Source: Amia ocellicauda (lineage: Eukaryota; Chordata; Actinopteri; Amiiformes; Amiidae). Taken from it: a DNA stretch of 64,000 bases. The notes beneath the pieces are model-generated. The model made no database searches. It was not told where the DNA came from and was given only the letters and a program-made list of their open reading frames with translations. The translations under genes and the position numbers were made by a program. The stretch lies in contig NW_027102659.1 in assembly GCF_036373705.1 (NCBI RefSeq), forward strand, positions 806,001 through 870,000, read 5' to 3'. Below, in pieces: positions 19,757-31,956 of this stretch (positions within the stretch are counted from its first letter, which is position 1; every line of letters starts with the position of its first letter).

Positions 19757-20155
19757 CTATATCAACAAATATACCTGTTTCTTTATCTTGTAGGCACACA
19801 CCTCAGTTACATATGTAAATAAAACAACAATATGACCTATTTTAAAAGTAAACAGAGGTGTATTAAACATGCTCAGTAAAAGGTCATACAGATGTTGATG
19901 AAATGGCCTAATATCATTCTTGGCCCCCTTGAGCCCTTCATCCCAGTGTTCGTACCCCCCGGTCTTTGTTACAGCAGCCATTCACTTTTCCAGGTTTGAA
20001 AGTTGATCCTCATCGATGGTTAAATCTGTAGAGAAAAGGCTCGCGTTGGCTACTTTTCTGTCAAGCACATGGTGTAATAGCGCTCTCAGGTTAGCTGCTG
20101 AGTGTTGATGACAGAACCAGTTGCAGAAGCAGTCCAGAACATTCCCCATGTTCAA
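19757..20155 (-). pseudogene. BH1-like accessory ORF, copy B
   Basis: Same segment as copy A 1718-2116. The BH1-like C-terminal part is open; the copy as a whole looks broken (about one break, shared with D). Confidence 0.45.
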
Positions 20156-20161
20156 AGTCCC

Positions 20162-21010
20162 TTAGTTCAGGTCAGAGTCTGAATCAGTGGCGTAGATGTC
20201 GAATTCTTCGTCGCTGCCCCCAGCTTTAACTTCTTTACGGAAGAAATAAGCTTTTAGCTTGCCAGCGGTTTTTCTACTCGGCTCATCCAGGTCATTGAGC
20301 AGCTGCCCAAGTTTCTCTATTATAAACGGCTCCTTTTTCAGCTCCAGCAAAATCTCATCTATGATTTTCTGGACTTGTCCCACAGTGACATGTATGTGGG
20401 AGTAAGAGAGCGCCTTGATTAGTGCCGGTTTCAGCCACGGTTTGTTCAGTCTTCTGTAAAACACGTTGAAATAGAACAGGAAATAGTAACGGTCTGGTTC
20501 AAACAAACAACTGTGTCTCAACTGACTGGGGTGATTCACTTCACACCCCCGACAGACTTCTTTCAGAGCTCGGTCGATGAGAGCACTCAGAATATACACC
20601 AGGGTGCTTTTAACCACTCTGCTTACTTGGTCACATACCCCGGGCAAGAATCCTGCGTCTTCATCACGCCCCCGGGACAGTCCGATGCTCATTGGGTCGC
20701 CTGGTGGTTTGTGGGGTGTTTCTCCATCCATTGGACTGACCCCCTCCTGAGACGCACAGACGTTAGACAATTCGGCAAAATCGAGGCCCTCCATGAGCTC
20801 CAGAGGCTGGGGATCCCCGAGACTCATTTGGACATCCATCGCACCGCATGTTGTTTCGTCCTGAGGGACCGGGGTCTGAGGTCTTGGAGAGTAACCACAG
20901 TCAAAGGGTTCCAGAGTGTATACAAAATCTGGGGAATAGAACCAGGGGTGATCCCGGGTTTGAAGAGGCCTGTAGAGCCTGTCGACGTCCGCAGCTTTCG
21001 GGTAAGACAT
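20162..21010 (-). CDS. 282-aa Cys/His-cluster accessory protein, copy B
   Basis: Open. The start MSYPKAADVDRLYRP at 21010 is chosen over an upstream Met at 21046 because copies A and C lack the extension. The CRGCEVNHPSQLRHSC cluster is unchanged from copy A, as is the acidic tail. Confidence 0.6.
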   Translation of the reverse strand: MSYPKAADVDRLYRPLQTRDHPWFYSPDFVYTLEPFDCGYSPRPQTPVPQDETTCGAMDVQMSLGDPQPLELMEGLDFAELSNVCASQEGVSPMDGETPHKPPGDPMSIGLSRGRDEDAGFLPGVCDQVSRVVKSTLVYILSALIDRALKEVCRGCEVNHPSQLRHSCLFEPDRYYFLFYFNVFYRRLNKPWLKPALIKALSYSHIHVTVGQVQKIIDEILLELKKEPFIIEKLGQLLNDLDEPSRKTAGKLKAYFFRKEVKAGGSDEEFDIYATDSDSDLN

Positions 21011-21113
21011 TCTCTTTAATTTTAAACCATGAATGAATTGTTGCACCTTTTATCCTATCTCTTCACTACGTCACGACACACCGCCCTCTTAGAAGAGAGT
21101 AGCCCCTGAGCCG

Positions 21114-21518
21114 TCAGACCCCCCTCCAAAACCCCACACGTCGTCTGTCGTAGTTCTGCAAGCTTTCCCATTCACACCTTTCAAAACCCTGAGTCGGAGA
21201 CTCCATTTCGCATTCTCTTGGACCCTCTTGCAAGCCTTCTAGAGTCTTATCCACAAGCCCCAGATCTCTCCAGGCCATCACCTTCAACCAGTCCTCATAA
21301 GAGTATTCAATTACCGTCTCAAAAGGTTCCAACGTACCCTCCTTCTCTCCCAAAGCAAGAAGCTCCACTCCAACATAGCTGGGATCCCTTTTAAAGCGGT
21401 TACCCCGTCGAGCCCCCCAGAACAACACCCAGGAGCGTTCAATCTTCAAATTGGTGAGTACAGGAACCCTTGCCCGGGATTGTTTCTTGCGGGGTTTCAT
21501 GTTGATGTCGCTGGACAT
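21114..21518 (-). pseudogene. 236-aa-family accessory protein, copy B (short form)
   Basis: 134 aa open, against 236 in copy A. It shares its shortened form with copy D, one of the marks that pair B with D. The basic N-terminus MKPRKKQSRAR is kept. Confidence 0.55.
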
Positions 21519-21636
21519 GTTGAAGAAGCGGGATGTTTCAGAAGCTGAGAATTAAAGAGGTATTGCCTAAAAGAAGCGCGGGTTCTTAAATAGAGAGGAG
21601 AGTTTCGGGGCATTGCCTTCAGAGGGGTGGGGGTAT

Positions 21637-21821
21637 TTATGGGTGGCCTTGTTGTTCAGGGTTTTATGGGTGCACACTTTCTGACGGATATGACGTAGGA
21701 ATAATTAAGGAAATAACTCTACCTAAAATCACGCCCCCCAATTATGACGTAGGAATATTAATAAGCTTAGGGCATACGTCATAACAAAATAGGCCGCGCC
21801 CAAAAACCCCTACTATCTACT
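21637..21821. repeat. Right terminal inverted repeat, copy B
   Basis: Reverse complement of 5808-5992, about 98 percent alike by eye. It ends CCCTACTATCTACT. Confidence 0.95.
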
Positions 21822-21827
21822 CTTATG
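21822..21827. repeat. Target site duplication of copy B, right
   Basis: CTTATG, directly after TACTATCTACT and before TAGTTGAAGGCGCAG. Confidence 0.92.
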
Positions 21828-22116
21828 TAGTTGAAGGCGCAGTATAGCTCTCATAGTCTGGTGGTGACGGAAGACCACCAGCCGTTTGAACAAGCCATTC
21901 AGCATCACCTTGTTGGGTTAAGTGCAGGCACTGTCAGAGCGCAGGGCGTCCTGCCTTTGAAAGAGTTTCCGAAGTGTCCTGATGTGCCCTTTAGCAATGC
22001 AAAATAGGTCAGTGAAAATAGAAACCTTTATCTCACAGGCTGGCCCACGGGAAACGCCTGTGCGCGTTTTATCAGCCTGCTTCGATGGGAGGCATTCGAA
22101 ACGCCAGGACGGGTCG

Positions 22117-22189
22117 TTTTCCGTAGTGTAGTGGCTATCACGTTTGCCTCACACGCGAAAGGTCCCCGGTTCGAAACCGGGCGGAAACA
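22117..22189 (+). pseudogene. tRNA-Val(CAC) variant
   Basis: Anticodon loop CTCACAC, B box GGTTCGAAACC intact. The first acceptor base is T instead of G (unpaired with C72) and the anticodon stem has a wobble (TTTGC/GCGAA). It may be a weak gene. The twin at 57498 has the same variants. Confidence 0.75.
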
Positions 22190-22651
22190 ACCCGCGGTGC
22201 ACGCGTGCCAGTGCCATGTTACCCGTCGCCATCTCTCTGCCCCAAGGCCGGCCGTCATTTTCTCTTCCTCGGAGTGGCAAGAAATCCTGACCTTGAGAAT
22301 AAACGATCGCAGAAGGGTAGCTTTGCGAGGCGCTGGAACTCACACTTTTAAAATCGATACATGTTGTAGCTGTTACAATACGACCGTAGCAGGATCAGCG
22401 ACATTGCTGTTACTCTTATGTAGTCGAAGGCGCAGTATAGCTCTGATAGTCTGGTGGTGACGGAGGACCTCCAGCCGTTTGAACAAGCCATTCAGCATCA
22501 CCTTGTTGGGCTAAGTGCAGGCACTGTCAGAGCGCAGGGCGACCTGCCTTTGATAGAGTTTCCTAAGTGTCCCGAAATTGGTGCACTCAGAGCGTCCGTC
22601 CGTCGACAGGTTGAAATAGTAAACGCAGGTGTAGCCACTTTTAATTGAAAT

Positions 22652-22725
22652 ATGATGATGATGATGATGATGATGTTGTTGTTCTTGTTCTTGTTGTTGT
22701 TGTTGTTCTTGTTTTTCTTGTTGTC
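22652..22725. repeat. GAT/GTT compound microsatellite
   Basis: (ATG)n then mixed TTG/TTC triplets, in the usual place after TTTTAATTGAAAT. Confidence 0.9.
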
Positions 22726-23081
22726 GTCGTGGTCGCCGTCATTATTATTGTTAAAGTAAAGCAGTAGTTAGATTTGTTGCTACCGTAAGGTGTAGAAGGC
22801 ACAATAGCTTTGTGATTGTCTGATGGTGGCACAAGACGAGCAGCAGCTGTTTGAACAAGCCATTGAGCATCACCTTGTTGGGGTAAGTGTAAGTCTTGTC
22901 ATAGCTCAGGGCGTTCTTCCTTTGAAAGAGTTTCCAAAGTGTCCTGATGTGCCCTTGAGCAATGCAAAATAGGTCAGTGAAAATAGAAACCTTTATCTCA
23001 CAGGCTGGCCCACGGGAAACCCCTGTGCGCGTTTTACCAGCCGGCTTCGATGGGAGCCATTTGAAACACCAGGACGGGTCG

Positions 23082-23154
23082 GTTTCCGTAGTGTAGTGGC
23101 TATCACGTTCGCCTCACACGCGAAAGGTCCCTGGTTCGAAACCGGGCGGAAACA
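23082..23154 (+). tRNA. tRNA-Val-CAC: tRNA-Val(CAC)
   Basis: Acceptor GTTTCCG/CGGAAAC, loop CTCACAC, B box intact. One G-T wobble in the T stem (CCTGG/CCGGG). Likely functional by structure. Confidence 0.88.
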
Positions 23155-23618
23155 ACCCGCGGTGCACGCGTGCCAGTGCCGTGTTACCCCTTCGCCATCT
23201 CTCTGCCCCAAGGCCGGCCGTCGTTTTCTCTTCCTCGGAGTGGCAAGAAATCCTGACCTTGAGAACAAACGATCGCAGAAGGGTAGCTTTGCGAGGCACT
23301 GGAACTGACACTTTTAAAATCGATACATGTTATTGCGTTACAATACGACCGTAGCAGGATCGGCGACATTGCTGTTACTCTTATGTAGTTGAAGGCGCAG
23401 TATAGCTCTGATAGTCTGGTGGTGACGGAAGACCACCAGCCGTTTGAACAAGCCATTCAGCATCACCTTGTAGGGCTAAACGCAGGCACTGTCAGAGCGC
23501 AGGTCGTCCTGCCTTTGAAAGAGTTTCCGAAGTGTCCCGAAATCGGTGCACTCAGAGCGTTCGTCCATCGACAGGTTGAAATTGTAAACGCTGGTGTAGC
23601 CACTTTTAATTAAAATCT

Positions 23619-23655
23619 GATGATGATGATGTTGTTGTTGTTATTCTTGTTGTCG
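23619..23655. repeat. GAT/GTT microsatellite (short)
   Basis: Short (GAT)n-(GTT)n tract before TTGTCGTCGTAGTCGCC. Confidence 0.85.
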
Positions 23656-23832
23656 TCGTAGTCGCCGTCATTATTAATGTTAAAGTAAAGCAGTAGTTAG
23701 ATTTGTTGCTACCGTAAGGTGTAGAAGGCACAATAGCTTCAGATTATTTTCATTGACTCAGAGCGTGTTGTGTGCATGTATTGTAAATAAGGCTATAACA
23801 TCTGTTTTAAGTTCTGTAAAATTATTTTTCAG

Positions 23833-25735
23833 CCAGTCAACAGCAGTTATTTCCCAACGCTGAGGAGATAATCTGGAACAACGACGGTAAGATTTTTGTG
23901 TTTGCGCTCATGGGTTCTTATGTATGGGTGTGTGTGGTTTTGAAGAGGCTCATTAGAGTTATGAAAACGTTTTAATATATATTAATGCCGGTCTCTTTAA
24001 TTACACAGATACTATCGAAAGGCCTGTGATTAATGTCTCCGAGGATCGACCAAGAGAAGTGGTTGTCCCTAGACAGGCTGTCTGCCGACCGGGTAAGAAC
24101 TAAACCCCTGTTTGTTTGTATAACGTTTCTGTAAGATGTTTGAGTCCAGTTTTGTTAATTTTAAAAAATTATCCTGTCTAACAGTATTAAGAAACGTGGT
24201 TCGAGACAACGAAAGGCCTTCCACATCGAGGGCTTGTTTCGTTTTACCTACTAGAACAGTAACCTTTCAAGAATCTGAAAGGCCGTCAGCCCCGGTATCT
24301 GATAGCTGTGAGTATATATCTGCAGCCTGTAAGAGGTTAAAGCTTTTTATAAAGCGGTGTGGTTAAAGGTTAAACATGTCTCTTACCTTCACAGCGGTGC
24401 AAAAAGCTAAACCAGCCAAAAAAAATAAGAAACGATTATTCTGTGGAGGTAAGTAAGATCTTTCAAACTTTAATGTTTTTAAAAGGGCTTTGTTTGCCCG
24501 TTGAGGGCTAATATTTAAGCGATTTAAGCGTTTCCTATAGGGCGGGGGGTTCTGGGAAAGATCTTTAGAAGTCCGGACAGGTCTAGGCTTGTTTCTGGGG
24601 AACGTGTTTAGAAATGACCGATTGCCGTACCGTCTGGTTAGGAAGTAAAGCCGTCCGAAAGGGTTTAGTAAGTTGTTTGACTTATCTCCCGCTATTATAC
24701 TTCTGTTTTAAAGTGGTTGTAGGAAAAGGCTTGAAGGTGTTCATTGTATTTAATATTTAAACAGATCGTGAAAACGTTTGTGAAACAGGAAGTCCCGGGA
24801 TCAGGAATCGTTTACACTTGGAAGGTTCGTTTAAAAATGAAATGTTGTTGTGTGTGTGTGTGTTTTATTAACAATATTACAGTTTTTAAAGAAACATTTA
24901 AGAAACAGTTTATTTACAGTTTATTTACAGCGGCTTCTCTGTTTTACATTTATTATCAAGTCCTAATAAATATATTGTCTGTAAATAATATTGCGTTGTA
25001 TTGAATGTCTAAGGCTATTTTCAAAGGTCTAAAAAAGCTAAAGGTTTTGAATGTCCTGGACATGTTGTTTTAAGTTTGATTTCTGTCGCCGTTTAAAGAT
25101 GTAAATGTAATGTATATTTTTATTCTTCCCAAGACTCTTGGGATAGTCATTCTGTGGATGAGCTATTGAGAACAATTACCCCGTCTAAGTGGGATCAAAC
25201 ATCTTCCCCGGTGAGATCACCAAGAGGATCCCCCACGGTGGTCATGGAGACCCCCCAACATCTACTCAGGCCACAGCCTTCTGGGGGTAATTCAACACCC
25301 CAGATTCAGCCCGCCGCATTGTCGGGCGGAACAAATAGAGGCATCCAACAACCTCATGGGTCGCCGTCAGTCAGGGCTGACACACCACCCAACGACGGCC
25401 TGGTTTCAACATCGTTCCCCCAGACCCATTTCTTGGCTACAGAAACGCGGAACAGTACCCCGCGCTTGGCCAGGGTGTCACCGCAAGGGCCTTCTTGGTC
25501 TCCGTCCATGAGTATACGCTCGCTCCCTGCCTCCTTCGACCGAGATTTACCGGAGCGACCATCCTTTGAAGCTGAGCCAGGCCACCAGCCCCCGGAGCTA
25601 CTTCCTGAAGGTCAGCATGAGTTGCTACATACTTTGTTACAAAATCAAAGACTTGTGTTAGTGGGGCAAAACCTGGTGATAGAGAGCCAAAACACCCTTA
25701 TTAATACCCTTACTAACGAATTGTACAGTATTTAA
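23833..25735 (+). pseudogene. Seven-exon accessory gene, copy C (first exon absent)
   Basis: It starts with the second exon block of the gene described in copy D, because the element's left edge lies beyond exon 1. The last exon (about 25134-25735) is open. Confidence 0.55.
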
Positions 25736-25897
25736 TGTTATAATAGACACAAAACGCCTTACTATTGTGGGTTGTTGGAAAAATAAAAAATAAATTAAAA
25801 AATGTCCTGACTTGGTAAAAGAACTCACAAACTAAAGGATTATGAACAAGCTAGGGCCCCAAAAAGACCTTCCCGAGAGAACATCCCCGGCCCTGTT

Positions 25898-28800
25898 GTG
25901 AACTCCTCTGATGTCCCAATGAACCTGGAACTATTACAAATGATAAATGATGTAAATAACCCCCAATTACCACCGATAGAATGTGAATTAACAGACTTAC
26001 CGGTGAACCCCGACCTGTTACAGATGGTCAATGATCTAAATAACCACCTCCCACCGGTAGCGCTTATAGAGGCTCACCCCCTAGTTCACCCCGATTTGTT
26101 TGAAATGGTGGAGGCTTTGGAGGAGCTACCCCGACCAAATTCTGCCCCTATTATAAATGATTTGAGACAATTAGAACACAGGATGGCGGCAGAAGCAGCC
26201 ATCACTATAGAGGAGGGTCTTGACATTAACCGGTTGGATATCTTTGAAGGACTTTTACAGGCTTTAAATGAGCCTCCTCAAAAAGGGGGTTTTGTAGATG
26301 TCAGCAGTGGGGGTGTTCGGAATGTGGAGGGTTCTGAGACTGATAAGGCTGTGGAGGACATGCTCTGTGAGAATGTAGGGGGTGAAGGCTTTGTTCAAAA
26401 TGATGATGTGTCCAAGAGTACCAGTGATCCCGTGATTATAGATAGACCGGCCTATAACAATTTTGAAATGATTCAGCGTTTTAATTTTGCAGAACTTTTA
26501 AATTGTGACAATTATGCAGAAATATTTGTCAACATACACGAGGCCTTGCAAAAAATGCTTGAACAGGTTGCTGAAAGGGTCAGACCTCGAGATGTTGTAC
26601 AGTTAGAACTCAGAGGGGATGATTTGTTTAGCAACCTATCTGTAATGCTGAGTGGAGATAATTTAGATGTCTGGCTAAAATCGAAGCGTTATTGCAAAGT
26701 AACGCAGCCATCTTAGCTGATGAAAGTCTGTCTCTGGTAATGAATGTGGTTCGTAACCCTGAGGGTGGGGCGCTTAGAAGACTGTCGAAATGCTTGAAGA
26801 ACGTCATAATTAGGACCAAGCTCAGGCAATTAGTGGTGAGTTCCAGTGGGGACAATAAGCTCTGTTTTGCTTACAGTTTAATAAAACTACTCACCCCCGA
26901 CATGCCTGAACCCCAAGCTCTGCAAGAGGCTTTAATGCTTCATCAGAGGGCCGGCTTAAACTCTCAACAGATGGTTGCCTTTTCAGACATCACCAAGTTT
27001 GAGGAGTTGTTGTCTTTAAAAATTGTTGTGTGGTACCGTTGTGAGGTAAAGGAAGTATTTGTGAAATTTCAGACACATCCTGAAACCTATACACAGACAC
27101 TGTTTCTCTTCCTAAGTGATAGTCATTACTTTGGAATAAAGAGTTTGACGGCTTTTTTGGGTTGTTCGTATGTTTGTCATTGGTGTTATAAGGCCTTCAA
27201 TGATAAGCTTAAGCACCGCTGTGACGGTTACTGTAACGTCTGTTTCAATCCGCAATGTCTTAAGGGTTTGGCCCCTACCATCCGATGTAAAGATTGCTTA
27301 AGGATTTGTCTCTCAGCGTTCTGTTTTTCCGAGCATAAGGTACAGAGGGCCGCTGCTGAGGGGGTTTAAAAACGGAGTTATTGTGATCAAACTAAATATT
27401 GCCCGCAGTGTTGCCTCCAGTACCGTTTTCATGAGGTTAAACCACACAAATATCTGGAGCCGAGATGCAGGATCTGTAATGCTGATTTAACCCCGGGGTC
27501 CGAACACCAGTGCTTTATTCAGCCGGTTAAAAAGGAGCCGCCGCACAACCGGTATGTCTTTTTTGATTTTGAATGCCGGCAAGAAAACGGGGTCCACGTT
27601 GCTAATTATATACACTGCATTGACATGTTGGATCGTGAGTGGTCAGCTAGCGGTGAGAGTTGTGTCAGGGATTTCTTTACGCGGTATCGCGGTCCAAAAT
27701 ACCTCAATTACACATTTGTTGCCCACAATGCTAAGGGTTATGATTCTTACATTTTGATGAAGTATCTGGTGGAAAATGGGGTGACCCCAAAAATAATAGC
27801 TCAGGGTAGCAAGATCATGTGTTTCACCGACGAAGCTTTCAACTAACGTTACATAGACTCGTTAAATTTCCTCCCCATGAAATTGAGCGCTTTGCCTAAG
27901 GCTCTGGGTTTTGAGGCTCAGAAGAAAGGTTGGTTCTGCCATTTTTTTAATACTAAGGACACTCAAAATTATCGAGGGTCCTACCCGCCCGCCTCTTATT
28001 ATGGGGTTGATACTATGATGTCTCATGAGAGGGAGGAATTCTTTAAATGGTACAATACGGTTAAGGGAGGTGTTTTTGATTTCCGAGAAGAGATGGCCGC
28101 TTATTGTAAAAATGATGTGGTGATCCTTAAAGAAGCCTGTGTGCGTTTCCGCGCCGAGGTTATCAACACATCGGGTCTCGACCCTTTGCAAAGTGTGACC
28201 ATAGCGTCTCTCTGCATGAAAATGTATCGGTCCAATTTCTTGCAGAAAAACACTATAGCGGTCACCACTTCTGACAACTATCGTGCTAGACAAAAGAACT
28301 TTTCGACTGTCTCCATACAGTGGCTGGAATACCTGAGTGCCCGGGATAACATCTTCATCAGACATGCTTTAAATCAAGGGGAAGTCAAAATGGGGCCTTA
28401 CTACTTAGACGATTTTAGCGACGTGTCCGGGCGGCGTACCGCTTATGAGTTTGCAGGTTGTATTTACCATGGCTGTCCTCAGTGCTTCGACCCAAACACC
28501 TTTAACCCCGTAACACAAAAACTCTGCGGTGATATGTACTATGATTTCCAGGAACGAATTGAAACTTTAAAAAACACCTATGGTTTGAACGTGCTGGTGA
28601 TTTGGAAACACGAGTGGACGACCCTGAAGCAACAGGATGCGGGGGTACAACGGTTTATGGAAACCTTGGACTTTCCTGAACGTCTAGAGCCCCGGGATGT
28701 GTTATTTGGGGGTCGTACCAACGCCCTCTGTTTACATTATGAGGTAAAGGAGGGTGAGAGAGTAGATTACTATGATTTCACCAGTCTGTACCCTTATGTC

Positions 28801-30030
28801 AACAAGACCAAAATGTACCCGGTGGGGCGTCCAACCATTGTTTATCGTGACTTTCTCGAAATCGGACATTACTTTGGTTTGATCAAAGTCACCATGTACC
28901 CTCCTCGCGAGCTGTTCTTACCCGTGTTGCCTTACAGGTGTTCGGGAAAATTGATGTTCCCTCTGTGTAGAACGTGTGTGGAAACTGAAAATCAAACTAC
29001 CTCTTGTCTGCACAGTGATGAAGAGAGAGCGCTGACGGGTGTCTAGTGTAACATTGAGCTTGACAAGGCGGTGGAGAAAGGTTACAGAGTCGGTAAGGTG
29101 CATGAGGTTTGGCATTTTTCTGAAAAATCTGATACTCTTTTTGCTGATTACATTATGACCCATCTGAAAGGGAAACAGGAGGCATCGGGCTATCCCTCAT
29201 GGTGTGTTGACTCCGCGGCCAAAGAGCGATACGTTCAGCAATATTTTGAAAAGGAAGGGATCCGTCTAGAGCCGGGGAACATAACTGTAAACCCCGCCAA
29301 GAGACAAATGTCCAAACTGATTTTAAACAGTCTGTGGGGTAAGTTTGGGGAAAGAAATTACCGTCTAAACACAACCTTGATTAAAACCCCTGAACAGTTT
29401 ATAGAATTTATGTTTTCCAAACAACATGCAGTATCACACTTTCAATTCTTAAATGACCACGTGGCACAGGTCCAGTGGAGGGCCCCTAAAGATTTCCCCA
29501 CCAAACAGGGGAACGTTAATGTTTTCATAGCGGTTTTTACCACGGCTTACGCCCGGCTTGAACTGTACAACTTAATGGATCAGTTGCAGGAACGCACGCT
29601 CTATCATGATACTGACTCTGTAATCTTTGTCACCAGGCCAGGGGATTGGGTCCCTCCCCTCGGGGACTACCTTGGGGAGTTAACGAGCGAACTAGATCCT
29701 CAGGACCACATAGTGGAGTTTGTTTCAGGGGGTCCTAAGACTTACGCATACAGAACGGCTGCGGGTAAGACCTGTATGAAAGTTAAGGGTTTCACTCTGA
29801 ACCATTGTAACAACAAGCTCATTAACATCAAGTCTCTGACGACCCTGGTAGAAAGTTTTGTAACCAAGAAAGACGCGCCTCCTCGTGAGATTATTACAGC
29901 CGGAAATCAGATCTATCGCAATAAAAAGGGGTACACGTTGGAAAATAGATCACTAAACAAACGATTCAGGGTGGTGTACAATAAAAGAGTGTTGAAGACT
30001 GATTATACCACTCTGCCTTATGGATATTAG
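25898..30030 (+). pseudogene. POLB: DNA polymerase B, copy C
   Basis: All polymerase blocks are present, and the first exonuclease motif is well seen here as FFDFECRQ (about 27560). Broken, about four or five breaks. It ends overlapping the ATPase ATG at 30020. Confidence 0.9.
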
Positions 30031-30691
30031 CGGTGGTTTTGATAACAGATTTCAACACCCTTTCTCCTGTATTATAGCCGGTCCCTCCAATTCGGGGAAG
30101 AGCTATCTTATAAAGAACATCATAGAAGATGTGGACGCAACCGTGTCCCAAGCTCTTGACAACATAGTGTGGTGTTACTCTTGCTGGCAACCTCTCTACG
30201 ATGATTTGGCTTCGAAAAAAAATAATCTGAAATTTGTGCAAGGTCTCCCCGCCTCGTTGTGTGACGATGACTTGTTCCCGCCCGGTCAAACTAATCTAGT
30301 GATCCTTGATGACCTGATGGAGCAGGCCGGTGACAACAGTGAAGTGGAAAAAGCTTTCACAAAGTGCACTCATCATAGGAATTTAAGTATTATTTATTTA
30401 GTTCAAAATCTATTTTTTCAAGGTAAAAAAAGCCGCACTATTAATTTAAATGCCAATTATATAATTCTTTTTAAAAACCCCAGAGATAAACTACAGGTCA
30501 CCGTCTTGGCTCGTCAAATGTACCCTAACCAGACCAAGTTCTTTTTGGAGGCATTTGAGGATGCCACCAAAAAACCCTACGGGTACATGATTGCGGACTT
30601 AAAAGCACAAACCCCAGAAGACTTTCGCCTCAGAACAGGTTTGTGCCCGCCCGATTGGCCGGCAGTGTATGTGCTAAAGAAAAGGAAATAA
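30020..30691 (+). CDS. ATP: Packaging ATPase, copy C
   Basis: 223 aa, looks whole. Walker A GPSNSGKS and Walker B NLVILDD are as in copy B. A few neutral-looking substitutions (for example GQTNLV) are shared with copy E, hinting that C and E are closer in this part. Confidence 0.92.
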   Translation: MDISGGFDNRFQHPFSCIIAGPSNSGKSYLIKNIIEDVDATVSQALDNIVWCYSCWQPLYDDLASKKNNLKFVQGLPASLCDDDLFPPGQTNLVILDDLMEQAGDNSEVEKAFTKCTHHRNLSIIYLVQNLFFQGKKSRTINLNANYIILFKNPRDKLQVTVLARQMYPNQTKFFLEAFEDATKKPYGYMIADLKAQTPEDFRLRTGLCPPDWPAVYVLKKRK

Positions 30692-30697
30692 ATAAGA

Positions 30698-31033
30698 ATG
30701 TCTGTTCGGATTAAAAGAAATCTGCCGCTTTTGCAAATGTTATTTGAGGGGAGCCCGCGCCATAGGAAAGCTGTGCTGGCAGGGGCCCCCTCGGATTTGA
30801 TCGAGACCCTGTGTGAAATAGCTTTTAACATCTTACGTGGTAATATACCCCTAACCCCTTCTCAACATTCTAAACTCAAAAAACAAAAAGCGGTTATCAA
30901 GATCATCGCTAATAAGAAGTATTCTATTAAAAGAAAAAGAAAGAAGATTAATCAAACCGGGGGTTTTATAGGACCGCTGTTGAGCATAGCCGTGCCTTTC
31001 CTAACCAGTCTTCTAGCTTCCAGAGTGGGTTAA
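30698..31033 (+). CDS. Small basic protein with hydrophobic tail, copy C
   Basis: 111 aa, open, one or two substitutions from copy B (FEGSPRH for FERSPRH). Confidence 0.7.
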   Translation: MSVRIKRNLPLLQMLFEGSPRHRKAVLAGAPSDLIETLCEIAFNILRGNIPLTPSQHSKLKKQKAVIKIIANKKYSIKRKRKKINQTGGFIGPLLSIAVPFLTSLLASRVG

Positions 31034-31035
31034 TA

Positions 31036-31780
31036 ATGGAATATGCTCAGAAAATGTTTTTGATCCCTCAGGAGCAGCTTGAGAAACTGAGAAAAAATGT
31101 TGTCGGGCCAGAGCCCATTAGACAAACGGCCGAAAACAACCTGGACTCTGAAATGAAAGCTATACAGGCCAGGGCCGATTTAAATCAGTATTCCAAAGCC
31201 CAGTTGTATACCAACACGTTACAGCGCTACCTCCGTCTGGTTAGACAGGGTGAAAAAGATCATAACATTTTAACTTTAACCATGGCCTATCAAGAAAATG
31301 GTTCTGGGGCTGATGCGGGGGGTACGGTTGATAAAGATGTTGCGGTGACCGAACCTGTTGAGAGTTCAGAGGGAGATGTTGTAACGGATGTTTTGAGAAA
31401 CATGCCGGCCAGAAGCAAAAGACATGCACAATATATCCTGCACAAAATGGTTCAGAAACCGCGGGTAACTGCTTGGAATGAACAGGGTGAATTTGTTTTT
31501 AAAGGACAACTGATCAAAGGTTCACACATGTTGGATTTGTTGAAGAGTTTCACTAGCACTAATAAGGTACCCGATAGTCGCCGACCTGTAGGCTGGAATG
31601 CTTTCCTACAGGCGATGGCCTGTCTGAACATGCCCCAATCAACAGTTCCTAACCAGGAAACGCTACAAAAAATCCGCCCCTTGTAAAGAGGTGGAGCCTG
31701 ATCTGACTCCGATATCTCATTACTCTGACCGTGCTGAGCGACCATCCTCAGGATCTATCCATCGTTGGGAAGCTTATTAA
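31036..31780 (+). pseudogene. Conserved Polinton left-arm protein, copy C
   Basis: 216 aa open, nearly the whole of the 247-aa form of copy D. Its C-terminal end looks broken (about one break). Confidence 0.65.
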
Positions 31781-31956
31781 TATCATGTTTTTATTTGTCT
31801 CCCATGTAAATAATGACCCGACAAACAATTTTTTTTTTTTTTTTTTTTTTCAAATGTTGTACATTTATTTATACCATAACCCCTGCTTTGTATAAGAATT
31901 GTGTTGAATAAAAACAAAACTAATGATTCAAAGGCTGTTTTCATTATTTTTTCAAC

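Larger units (their letters stand above)
5808..21821. mobile_element. Polinton copy B, full length TIR to TIR
   Basis: 16,014 bp, family Polinton/Maverick, with 185-bp TIRs and target duplication CTTATG. It carries every expected gene block. It is broken, with roughly ten breaks spread over several genes; ATPase, the small basic protein, protease and the 282-aa gene still look whole. Left and right TIRs differ at only about 3-4 of 185 positions, which points to a young insertion. Its right flank is nearly identical to that of copy D, with shared rare variants. Confidence 0.95.
21822..23736. repeat. Host tRNA-Val tandem array, segment 2
   Basis: Two tRNA units 965 bp apart. It begins with the CTTATG duplication of copy B (21822-21827). 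Empty CTTATG sites in the same context occur at 22415-22420 and 23380-23385. At about 23737 the host repeat (GTAGAAGGCACAATAGCT) runs straight into the interior of copy C with a 2-bp overlap. No protein gene seen. Confidence 0.85.
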
